Made by a program: the position numbers and the translations under genes. From Asaia bogorensis (GTDB lineage: Bacteria > Pseudomonadota > Alphaproteobacteria > Acetobacterales > Acetobacteraceae), in the NCBI GenBank assembly GCA_945868845.1, contig CAMBMS010000011.1:18604-82603 (forward strand): a stretch of DNA of 64,000 bases, given 5' to 3'. Shown piece by piece: positions 43,511-51,034 of the stretch. A model generated the notes under the pieces. That model saw only the letters and a program-made list of their open reading frames with translations, ran no database searches and was not told where the DNA came from. Every line of letters starts with the position of its first letter. Position 1 is the stretch's first letter.

Positions 43511-44794
43511 CTAGAAGAACACATAAGCTCGGACCACGACATTTTTGCGGCAGCGGGCGTCGAGCGGCACGGTCGGGTCGATACAAGCGGTATGAAAAGA
43601 CCAGCGCGAGACGGAGCCGTCGGTTACCGAATCATAGCATTTCAGCATGGAAACCTCGGTGGGTGTCTGCCGGGGGAACCAGTACCATTCATGGTCGGGG
43701 CGGTAGGTAAAGCGGGTGGTCTCACCAACGCGGTCGTCATAGATCCGGTAATTAGTAATGTAGGGTTGATCCGCGAAGGAGGGCCAGGCGCAGAGCACGA
43801 AGGGAAACTGTTCGACCGTCTCCATCGGCTTGGCAAGATTAATCGACATGAACCGCCGCGTCATCTTCTGATCGGCCTCTTCCTCCGTGTAATGCTGCTC
43901 GCGGCCGAAATTACGCAGGTTCCGGGTGAGCAGCTCGCGGCAGCGCACACGCCCGCTATTGTCGTTCAAATCGTTATGCACGAGCGTGGCGTAGCGGGCG
44001 TTCACACCTGGGTTCTTATTGTCCTGATCTTCGGTGCGGTCACCCGCGTAATCCTTATCAAAGACGTCATGGTTATAAACCAGCGCATCAGTCGCGCCCG
44101 GGAAGAAATCGAGGAGCAGACTCTCGATCTCGGGGTAGAATACGCATTCTACCGCTGCTGGATCATAGAAATTCTCGCATTTGGACTCGAGGTGCGCCAG
44201 CGAGACACCTAGCTTGTCCATGCATTCGGGGCTGCTGGGCGAGAGGCCGGGATAATATTCGCCGATCCGCCGGGCATCGCGCATCACCTGTGGGAACCAA
44301 AGATCACGCCGACGGCTATCTTCCTCGTTCTTGCGTAAGATCTTCGCCGCGTCGGCACGCGCCGGGTCGCGCCAAACGGAGTTTGACGGGACCACAGAGT
44401 AGGTCGGCCGCTCATAGACCGTATAAGGCATCGGCAGTGCTAGGCCGCCCGGGGGGGCCTCGATAGAATTATTGCGGCGGATATGGTCCATGCATTCGTC
44501 GTATTTCCGGAACCCAACCCCCCATTTTGTCTTGATCGGCGCGCCTGGGAGGGCGCTCTGGATCATGTCGGTCACGCGCTGACCCTCGCCGTCCGCGATC
44601 TGGGCAAGCGCACCGTCAAGCGCCGCCGCGGTGCCCCCGTCGCCGTCCCGGGTGAACGCCATATAGGACAGGCCGTCATTCGCAGCGATCGGCGGCGGCT
44701 GTCCCGCAGTACGCTGGAGCGGCGGCACATAGGCCGCCCAGATTTTCTCCGACTCCGCCGCGGCGTTTTGGTTGGTGATGTCGAGCCGGCTCAT
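43511..44794 (-). CDS. CmcJ/NvfI-family Fe(II)/2-oxoglutarate oxygenase-like protein
   Basis: A 427-residue protein of the family containing CmcJ (cephamycin), NvfI and the fungal AsaB/GA4-desaturase-like proteins. VHNDLNDNSG (about residues 275-284) supplies the His-x-Asp iron ligands. Conserved downstream blocks are SINLAKPMETVEQFPFVLCA, RPDHEWYWFPRQTPTEV and SFHTACIDPTVPLDARCRKN ending in VRAYVFF. The protein is longer than most bacterial members because of about 100 extra N-terminal residues. It probably oxidises a small secondary metabolite; substrate unknown. It is followed in the upstream direction by an SDR and a TauD-type oxygenase on the same strand, so a small oxidative cluster is likely. 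Confidence 0.78.
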   Translation of the reverse strand: MSRLDITNQNAAAESEKIWAAYVPPLQRTAGQPPPIAANDGLSYMAFTRDGDGGTAAALDGALAQIADGEGQRVTDMIQSALPGAPIKTKWGVGFRKYDECMDHIRRNNSIEAPPGGLALPMPYTVYERPTYSVVPSNSVWRDPARADAAKILRKNEEDSRRRDLWFPQVMRDARRIGEYYPGLSPSSPECMDKLGVSLAHLESKCENFYDPAAVECVFYPEIESLLLDFFPGATDALVYNHDVFDKDYAGDRTEDQDNKNPGVNARYATLVHNDLNDNSGRVRCRELLTRNLRNFGREQHYTEEEADQKMTRRFMSINLAKPMETVEQFPFVLCAWPSFADQPYITNYRIYDDRVGETTRFTYRPDHEWYWFPRQTPTEVSMLKCYDSVTDGSVSRWSFHTACIDPTVPLDARCRKNVVVRAYVFF

Positions 44795-44930
44795 TGTGCA
44801 TCTCCGGTGATTTCGATCTTACGGTGCCACATAGGCCGAGCGGTTTCCAGACCGTGATTTTCGGCCGCGCGGCCACGTACCGCGCTTGCCCCGACCGAAA
44901 GGTGTGATTGGCCCCCCAAAGGACGCCGTT

Positions 44931-45710
44931 TCAATAGATCGTGACGCCGCTGTCCACGCTCATGATCTGGCCTGTGGTGATCTCGCTCTCGTCCGAGGCC
45001 AAATACAGTGCCATGTTAGCGATATGAACCGGCTGGCCGGGGCCGAGCAGATGGGCTTCCGCCAATTTTCGGACCGCATCGCCGAACACACCACTGTCCT
45101 CGAATTGTTTTTTTACCCTGGCCGTCAGAGTCATCGACGGCGCGATGGCGTTCACCCGGATTTTGTGCGGCGCATACTCAACCGCCATCGAGCGGGTCAG
45201 CGACGCAATCGCCCCTTTGGCCGCCGTGTAGCAGTCGCGTCCCGGCAGCGCCATTAGCGCCACGTTCGAGGACATGTTGATCACCGAGCCACCACCCGCC
45301 TTGATAATCTCCGGGATGCCGTATTTGCTGCACAGAAAAGTGCCGAACACATCGACCGTCATGCAGCGCCAGAATTCAGAATCGGGCGCCTCGGTGACCG
45401 GTCCGTCGGCCGCGGTCGAGCCTCCGACATTGTTGTGCAAGACATTGAGCTTGCCGTAACGGGCGATCACTTGCGCGATGCCGGCCTGAACGCTGTCATG
45501 GTTGGTGACATCGACATGGGCGAAGAACGCATCACCGCCGAAATTTTTACCGGCTTCCTGGGCCAGTCGTACGGTTTCGGCCCCGCCATCATCATTGATA
45601 TCGGCGATGCAAACCTTGGCACCTTCCCGCGCAAATATGATCGCCGTTCGTTGACCGATCCCCGACGCCGCGCCCGAAATAAACGCCACCTTGCCATCAA
45701 GTCTGCCCAT
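44931..45710 (-). CDS. Short-chain dehydrogenase/reductase
   Basis: A 259-residue classical SDR. GAASGIGQRTA (residues 11-21) is the NAD(P) motif with an acidic D in CIADIND favouring NAD, NNVGG is the structural motif, Ser is in SNVALMALPG, and the catalytic pair is in YTAAKGA (Y and K). GGAGGGG stands directly before the ATG at 45710. It probably oxidises a secondary alcohol. It lies between a decayed LLM gene and the CmcJ/NvfI-type oxygenase on the same strand. Confidence 0.9.
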   Translation of the reverse strand: MGRLDGKVAFISGAASGIGQRTAIIFAREGAKVCIADINDDGGAETVRLAQEAGKNFGGDAFFAHVDVTNHDSVQAGIAQVIARYGKLNVLHNNVGGSTAADGPVTEAPDSEFWRCMTVDVFGTFLCSKYGIPEIIKAGGGSVINMSSNVALMALPGRDCYTAAKGAIASLTRSMAVEYAPHKIRVNAIAPSMTLTARVKKQFEDSGVFGDAVRKLAEAHLLGPGQPVHIANMALYLASDESEITTGQIMSVDSGVTIY

Positions 45711-45736
45711 GATCCCCTCCGTATAGTGAGCCGGAT

Positions 45737-45913
45737 TCAACCGGCGAGATAAATTTTCTGCACGAATTCGTTTTCGGAAAATTCGCTCGGATTTTCTTCA
45801 ACCACGATCGTGGCGGAGTGCGGACCGAGCCGCTCTCCTTCGCTGGCAAGGGAGAGCACGCCGTTGCAGGTCACGGCGAGGCCACGGGTCGGCAGGTAGA
45901 AGCCGTAGCGCAT
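45737..45913 (-). pseudogene. Luciferase-like monooxygenase with large internal deletion
   Basis: A 58-codon frame begins MRYGFYLPTRGLAVTCNGVL then LASEGERLGPHSATIVVE, which is the N-terminal strand and helix of a flavin/F420-dependent luciferase-like monooxygenase. After residue 39 it jumps to ENPSEFSENEFVQKIYLAG and stops; this looks like the normal C-terminus of the same family. About 250-280 residues of the barrel are missing in frame, so the product cannot be active. It lies in the SDR/TauD oxidative cluster. Confidence 0.65.
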
Positions 45914-45954
45914 CGGGGCCGTTCCTGTTGTTGGTGTCGGGGCGCGCCGAAGCG

Positions 45955-46902
45955 TTATTCAGCGGCGGCCATTATCCGCAGCTCCTCGGCCGCTGAGAGG
46001 ATCGGTAGCCCCTCGATGGAGGTGGAGGACCGCCCGTCGACGCCGACCAGCGGTTTACCCACCAGCGTGATGCGGTAAAGCTGGCGGTCGAAGTCAGACT
46101 GGAAGATGTCGCGCGGGGCCAGATGCGCGGTGGAGCGGTTGTCCCAGAATGCGATGTCGCCGGGATTCCACTTGAAGCGGACTGTGTATTCCGACCGCAC
46201 CACATGCTCCCACAGGATCTCCAGGATCTTGGCACTCTCGCGCGGGGTCAGGCCGACGATGGATTTCAGGAAGGAGGGGCTGGCAAACAGCACCTTCTCC
46301 CCTGTCTCAGCATGCACGGACACTAGCGGATGCTCGCTGCGCAGCGCTCTGCGGCGGACCTTGTCGTCATAGGTACCACCCGGCTTGCCGCCACCGCGCG
46401 GTTCAAAGGCGTGGATGCCACGCAACCCCTCGACGAAGGCGCGCATCGGTTCAGACAGACCCTGGTACGCGGCCGCGAGGTTCGTCCAGAACGTGTCCCC
46501 GCCATAAGGCGGGATCGTCACGCCGCGCAGGATGGAGGCGCAAGGCGGGTTCACCGCGGCGGTGACATCCGTGTGCCAGCCGTACCAGGGGGTGACCATC
46601 ATCGCCTCGTATTTCTCGTTTGCGGTGCGGTTCTTGGCGACAGAGTAGATTTCGGGGTGGCCCTCCACATGGCCGAACACGGCATGCCCGATCGTCGGTT
46701 GCCCGAACTGGTTTGCCATCGCGACATGCTCGGCGTGATCAAGGTTCTGGTCGCGGAAGAAGATCACCTTCCATTTCAGGAAGGCATCCCGCACCGCCTT
46801 CACATGTTCCGCCGCTAGCGGGCGGGACAGGTCGACGCCACGGATTTCCGCCCCGATATGAAGAGTCAGGGGCACGACTTCGATGGGACCTGGTACAGCC
46901 AT
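45955..46902 (-). CDS. TauD/TfdA-family Fe(II)/2-oxoglutarate dioxygenase
   Basis: A 315-residue oxygenase. H110-x-D112 in GWHTDVTAAV and H260 in NRSTAHLAPRD are the iron ligands, with R273 (DFDRQLYRITL) binding 2-oxoglutarate. GAEIRGVDLSRPL at 17-29 and FRDQNLDHAEHVA at 49-61 are N-terminal family blocks. It hydroxylates an acidic substrate such as a sulfonate, phenoxyacid or alkyl sulfate; which one cannot be read. AAGGAG eight bases before the ATG supports the start. It is the first gene of the minus-strand oxidative cluster. Confidence 0.9.
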   Translation of the reverse strand: MAVPGPIEVVPLTLHIGAEIRGVDLSRPLAAEHVKAVRDAFLKWKVIFFRDQNLDHAEHVAMANQFGQPTIGHAVFGHVEGHPEIYSVAKNRTANEKYEAMMVTPWYGWHTDVTAAVNPPCASILRGVTIPPYGGDTFWTNLAAAYQGLSEPMRAFVEGLRGIHAFEPRGGGKPGGTYDDKVRRRALRSEHPLVSVHAETGEKVLFASPSFLKSIVGLTPRESAKILEILWEHVVRSEYTVRFKWNPGDIAFWDNRSTAHLAPRDIFQSDFDRQLYRITLVGKPLVGVDGRSSTSIEGLPILSAAEELRIMAAAE

Positions 46903-47051
46903 TGCCTTACTCCTTGACCATCCGTTTCCCGAACGGTGATCGCCACCGCCGACCCTGTCAATTATTTCCAGCCGATTGTTACTGTAACGCCTAAATGTCC
47001 CCTTTCGGCGCAGTCCAATGAAGGGGTGGCATAGCGGAAGGGCAATTGCTG

Positions 47052-47204
47052 ATGGACGCGGAGGAACGTGAGCGCTCCCATCTGAGCCAGCGAGAAGCGG
47101 TGGAATGGCTTGGCGTGAGCGTGCGTCGTCTCAAGCGCCTAGTGCGTGCCTGGAAACGGGATGGAGGCGCCGGTCGGCTTTGTGAGCTTAATTGCCCAGT
47201 GTAG
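47052..47204 (+). mobile_element. ISNCY-type transposase N-terminal remnant
   Basis: The 50-codon frame reads MDAEERERSHLSQREAVEWL then GVSVRRLKRLVRAWKRDGGA, the HTH that opens ISNCY (IS1202-like) transposases. The frame stops at 47202, just where an IS6-derived segment begins. A possible element end, TGTCCCC, is at about 46994. The DDE part is absent. Confidence 0.6.
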
Positions 47205-47309
47205 CGGGAGGAGACATCGGACGCGGGGATGGTCGGCTTTAAGCCATCAGGGCCTGCCACTCGGCCATGCATGGCTGAGTGGCAGAACGGTTTGCCTTGT
47301 CGGTCTGCC
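47204..47309 (-). repeat. IS6-derived 3' segment, inverted copy of 63682-63774
   Basis: The minus strand reads GGCAGACCGACAAGGCAAAC, then CATGGCCG..., then GATGGCTTAAAGCCGAC and CCCGCGTCCGATGTCTCC. The same words in the same order, with scattered differences, occur on the plus strand at 63682-63774, where they form the end of an IS6-like transposase remnant. The segment is therefore an IS6 tail abutting the ISNCY scrap. Confidence 0.65.
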
Positions 47310-47555
47310 AGCTGTCCAGGTGACGCTGATATTTGAACGGGTTTCGCATTTCTGAAGACTACGGCCTGCCAGCGGTCAAAGCCAGATTGTCTGGACAGTA
47401 CCAGCAAGACAACCAACCTCCTTAGCATTCCACAATAATGGGGCACCGGTGGTCACACGTCCGTTTCCATCCGGCAACGGGTCAGACGTGTCCCATAGGC
47501 GTGCTTGGATAGATTTGCTATCCTCGCTCTGTAAAAGAGAAGGAACCTCCGTTCA

Positions 47556-48794
47556 GTGACGAACCCTAAAGCGCCCCAGGGGAGCGGCGTGGATTCCTCC
47601 TATGCATGGTGCCGCCTTGCAGCCTCACTTGCACTCGGGACCATCGGCGGCGTTGGCATGTGGTCGACCGTGGTCATCCTGCCAGCCGCGCAAGCGGATT
47701 TTGGGGTTGGCCGGGGCACCGCCTCCATCCCGATTATGCTTCTGATGCTGGGTTTCGGCCTTGGCGGGGTGGTGCTGGGGCGCATGGCGGACAAGTTAGG
47801 GATCATTCCCGTGATGTTGGCCGGCATTGCCGCCATCGGCCTGGGTTATGGCTGGGCCGGGATGGCGCCGAGTTTCTGGCAATTTGCCCTAGCACATGGC
47901 CTGCTGATCGGTTTGTTCGGCTGTGCTGCGGTCTTTGGGCCCTTGATCGCCGATATCTCCCATTGGTTTTTGCGCCATCGTGGCATTGCGGTGGCGACGG
48001 CGGCGATGGGAAATTATCTGGCGGCCACGCTATGGGCCCCCGTGGTGCAGCATTTCACCAGCACCCAGGGCTGGCGCCCAACGATGATCGGCATCGGCCT
48101 GTTCTGCGTGATCACCATGCTGCCGCTGACCTTGGTTTTGCGACGCAAAGTCTCCCGCCAGGATGCGCTGGTCAATGCGGCACGTGCAAGCCTGGGGGCG
48201 GAAACGCTGGGCCTGTCGTCGCGTGCTTTACAGGTATTGCTGATCGTCGCTGGCATTGCCTGCTGCGTGGCGATGTCTATGCCGCAGGTGCATACCGTCG
48301 CCTATTGCAGCGATCTCGGCTTTGGCACGGCGCCAGGGGCACACATGCTCTCCCTGATGATGGGGTTCGGCATGATCTCCCGCCTAGCCTCGGGTTTTAT
48401 CGCCGACCGGATTGGTGGGCTGCCGACCTTGATGATCAGCTCCGTCGCGCAGGGGTCGGCGCTGGTGCTCTATCTGTTATTTTCCAGCCTGCCATCGCTC
48501 TATGTGATTTCGGCTTTGTTTGGCCTGTTCCAGGGTGGGCTGGTGCCGAGCTATGCCATTATCGTGCGCACTTATTACCCACCACATGAAGCTGGGACGC
48601 GCATCGGCTTAGTGCTGGGGGCCACCATGCTGGGCATGGCGCTGGGCGGATGGATGAACGGCGTGGTTTTCGACATGACGGGCTCCTACGCCGCAGCGTT
48701 TATCAATGGCGTATTATGGAATTTCCTGCACATTATCGTTGTCCTGTTTCTGTTGCTGCGATCGCGCCCCAGTCGACGCCTGGCGATGGCATGA
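47556..48794 (+). CDS. MFS transporter
   Basis: A 412-residue major-facilitator carrier with 12 predicted helices in two six-helix halves. GTIGGVGMWSTVVILPAAQA is helix 1, GRMADKLGIIPVM is motif A, and SGFIADRIGGLPTLM is its repeat in the second half, so orientation and duplication are clear. The start is GTG with GAGAAGGA about 12 bases upstream. It resembles the monocarboxylate/oxalate-formate type group, but the substrate is not known. The next gene follows after 21 bp on the same strand. Confidence 0.9.
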   Translation: MTNPKAPQGSGVDSSYAWCRLAASLALGTIGGVGMWSTVVILPAAQADFGVGRGTASIPIMLLMLGFGLGGVVLGRMADKLGIIPVMLAGIAAIGLGYGWAGMAPSFWQFALAHGLLIGLFGCAAVFGPLIADISHWFLRHRGIAVATAAMGNYLAATLWAPVVQHFTSTQGWRPTMIGIGLFCVITMLPLTLVLRRKVSRQDALVNAARASLGAETLGLSSRALQVLLIVAGIACCVAMSMPQVHTVAYCSDLGFGTAPGAHMLSLMMGFGMISRLASGFIADRIGGLPTLMISSVAQGSALVLYLLFSSLPSLYVISALFGLFQGGLVPSYAIIVRTYYPPHEAGTRIGLVLGATMLGMALGGWMNGVVFDMTGSYAAAFINGVLWNFLHIIVVLFLLLRSRPSRRLAMA

Positions 48795-48815
48795 GAGTGA
48801 TCAGCGGCTAACCCC

Positions 48816-49337
48816 ATGCCCATTCCCGCCACACTAGCCGCCGCCCTTGCTGCAATGTGCATCGATGTCACCTGCCATGAGCATCCTCCGTTGCGCACGG
48901 TGGAAGATGCGCATGTACATTGGGACTCGCTGGCCGGAGCACAGGTTAAGAACCTCTTTCTGAAAGATGCTGGTGGGCAGCTCTGGTTGGTGGTGGTACC
49001 GGGCGATCCACGGCTGGATACCAAAGTCATGGCCGGACTGATTGGCTCAAAGCGCATATCGTTCGGCAGTTCCGCGCTGTTACTTGACATGCTCGGCGTG
49101 GCGCCTGGATCCGTGACGCCACTAGCGGTGATGCACGACACATCGCGACGCGTGCGCACCGTGTTGCATGCCGGACTGATGAACGAGACGCTGGTTCTGG
49201 TGCACCCGTTGATCAACACGGCCACGTTGCAAATCGCTCCCGTTGATCTAGTGCGCTTTATGACGACACATCATGCAGTGCCAGCGCTGGTCGATTTGAC
49301 CCCCGCATTTTCCCGCCTGCGCGCGGCATCCGAATAA
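48816..49337 (+). CDS. ProXp-ala/PrdX-type aminoacyl-tRNA deacylase
   Basis: A 173-residue YbaK-fold protein. AQVKNLFLKDAGGQLWLVVV (about residues 42-61) contains the conserved Lys of the INS-like deacylases, KRISFGSSALLLDMLGVAPG (about 77-96) and SVTPLAV follow, and VHPLINTATLQIAPVDLVRF near the C-terminus is characteristic of the ProXp-ala/PrdX group that hydrolyses Ala-tRNA-Pro. It removes mischarged amino acid from tRNA in the cytosol. It is 21 bp downstream of the MFS gene. Confidence 0.87.
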   Translation: MPIPATLAAALAAMCIDVTCHEHPPLRTVEDAHVHWDSLAGAQVKNLFLKDAGGQLWLVVVPGDPRLDTKVMAGLIGSKRISFGSSALLLDMLGVAPGSVTPLAVMHDTSRRVRTVLHAGLMNETLVLVHPLINTATLQIAPVDLVRFMTTHHAVPALVDLTPAFSRLRAASE

Positions 49338-49455
49338 AATCGCCAACGTTTGTCACGGCACGACGCCGATCAGGGTAAGGCAGGAACCGAGTGGCGCACG
49401 CCGTCCAGGCGCAACGTCATGCCAGTAAGGTTGAGATATACCAGGACAGCGATCG

Positions 49456-49788
49456 TCAGGCCGGCACACATTCCTTCGGGGCACTGGCCTCGCAGTACAG
49501 GTCCTTCACCTCATCGGTAGTGGCTGCGCGGGCGGTGTCACCCGCCAGGTGGCGTTTACCAACCTCCATGAATTCTCTCGACCAGGTATAGTAAAGGCTC
49601 TGAGCGATGCCTTATTTTCGGCAAAGCTCGACACAGCTGTCATCGTCGCACAGTCCTTCCAGCACGATTCTGATCTAGTCTCCCGCCCCTAAATACCGGC
49701 GTGCCGCACAGAGGATATCCTTCATCACCTGCTCTGCAGGCTTTTCGGCGTTAAAGGCTTTTGGGTCTCTTCTTCGTTCCTCCGTAAC
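49456..49788 (-). pseudogene. IS3-family OrfA remnant with two nonsense changes
   Basis: Reading the minus strand from 49788 gives VTEERRRDPKAFNAEKPAEQ, VMKDILCAARRYLGAGD, a TAG (Lys expected), IRIVLEGLCDDDSCVELCRK, a TAA, GIAQSLYYTWSREFMEVGKR and HLAGDTARAATTDEVKDLY, ending at TGA 49456. This is the full HTH OrfA of an IS3 group different from that at 39521. No OrfB follows. The rest of the 49338-49950 gap shows no other gene. Confidence 0.75.
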
Positions 49789-49809
49789 TACGGCGAGACC
49801 CAAAGCCTT
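49756..49809. repeat. Inverted repeat AAGGCTTTTGGGTCTC / GAGACCCAAAGCCTT
   Basis: Two arms of 15-16 bases, differing by one T, are separated by about 23 bases at the 5' end of the dead IS3 OrfA. It can form a long hairpin. It may be an element end, a terminator protecting the downstream TRAP genes from IS read-through, or a by-product of rearrangement. Confidence 0.55.
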
Positions 49810-49950
49810 CTCAATTTACAACCTTAAATCTGTGCTATAGACCCTAACGGGGAACAGACAGGCTTGCAGTCCAACTGCACTCCACATATGAGTCGAAAAG
49901 TAGGGCGATCGCTGCATGAGCGAGCCCAACCATCAGGGAAGAGTGATCGT

Positions 49951-50913
49951 ATGAAATATCTGCGCCGAGGCTTGATTTCCATTGCCATCGCTTTTACGGC
50001 GACAGTAGCCCTCGCACAACCGAAGACCATGACATTGGGAACCGCCTCCGTGGGCGGCACCTATTTCGTATATGGCGGTGTGATTGCCAAAGTCCTCACG
50101 GACAAGACGGGTATACAGGTCTCGACTCAGCAGACGCAGGGACCGAACCAGAACGTTATTCTGGTCGAGGACAAGAAGATCGAACTCGGTATGACGACGA
50201 TGGGAGTCGCCCTGCAGGCATGGACGGGTACGGGTGAGTGGACCAAGGGGAAGAATTACGCGAATATCCGCGCGCTGTTTCCGATGTACGACACGCCAAT
50301 GCAGTGCGTGGCGCTAAAGAAGTCCGGTATAACTAGCTTTAAGCAGCTCGACGGCAAGACTGTTGGCGTTGGACCGAAAGCCGGTACGCCAGGCACCTAT
50401 CTGCCGCTATTCTTCGAGGTGCTCGGTCTCAAGGCCACCATCCGCAACGGCCAGGGCGCAGACATGGGCAGTCAGCTCGGCGACGGCATTCTCGAGGCGT
50501 TCTGCTTTGGCGCGGGTCTGCCGATCCCGATCTTCTCGCAGCTCGATGCCGAGAGGGAGGTCGTCTTCTTCACCTGGACTGACGCCGAGCGGGACACTAT
50601 CCGCAAGAAGATGCCGGAATTTTCCGAGGCAGTGATTCCCAAGGGCACCTACAAAACCCAGACCGCTGACCAGAAGACGTTGGGCCTTTACAATTTCGGC
50701 ATTGCCAACAAGGACATGTCCGACGACGTTGCCTACCTGGTCACCAAGACTGTGCTGGAGAACAATGTAGCGATGGTTCAGGGCCACGCCGCAGCTTCGG
50801 AGACGATCGCGGCTAACGCCAACCGCAACGCCTTCCTGCCCTTCCACCCTGGTGCGATCCGCTACTACAAGGAAAAAGGAATCGCGCTCAATCCCGCGGC
50901 CCTGCCAAAGTAA
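49951..50913 (+). CDS. TAXI-family TRAP transporter solute-binding protein
   Basis: A 320-residue periplasmic protein. The signal peptide is LRRGLISIAIAFTATVALAQ, cleaved after ALA at residue 22. TMTLGTASVGGTYFVYGGVI (about 26-45) is the TAXI signature, and KTVGVGPKAGTPGTY (about 139-153) is a second conserved block. It hands a dicarboxylate or amino acid such as glutamate to a fused TRAP permease. AGGGAAGAG is ahead of the ATG at 49951; the frame extends upstream without conserved sequence. A strong terminator stands between this gene and the permease. Confidence 0.92.
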   Translation: MKYLRRGLISIAIAFTATVALAQPKTMTLGTASVGGTYFVYGGVIAKVLTDKTGIQVSTQQTQGPNQNVILVEDKKIELGMTTMGVALQAWTGTGEWTKGKNYANIRALFPMYDTPMQCVALKKSGITSFKQLDGKTVGVGPKAGTPGTYLPLFFEVLGLKATIRNGQGADMGSQLGDGILEAFCFGAGLPIPIFSQLDAEREVVFFTWTDAERDTIRKKMPEFSEAVIPKGTYKTQTADQKTLGLYNFGIANKDMSDDVAYLVTKTVLENNVAMVQGHAAASETIAANANRNAFLPFHPGAIRYYKEKGIALNPAALPK

Positions 50914-50930
50914 ACGGCACGACCAGCTCG

Positions 50931-50960
50931 AACGCCCGCTCCATCCGGAGCGGGCGTTTT
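50931..50960 (+). terminator. Strong Rho-independent terminator/attenuator inside the TRAP unit
   Basis: AACGCCCGCTCC and GGAGCGGGCG pair perfectly around an ATCC loop and end in TTTT. It lies 18 bases after the binding-protein stop and about 75 bases before the permease start, so it should lower permease expression relative to binding protein. Confidence 0.85.
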
Positions 50961-51034
50961 ACTATTGTGTGGGCGAGAGGACACGCCCACGGTCGCTTAG
51001 AACGGCAGACCGCAGCGGCACAGGGGAATGATCA

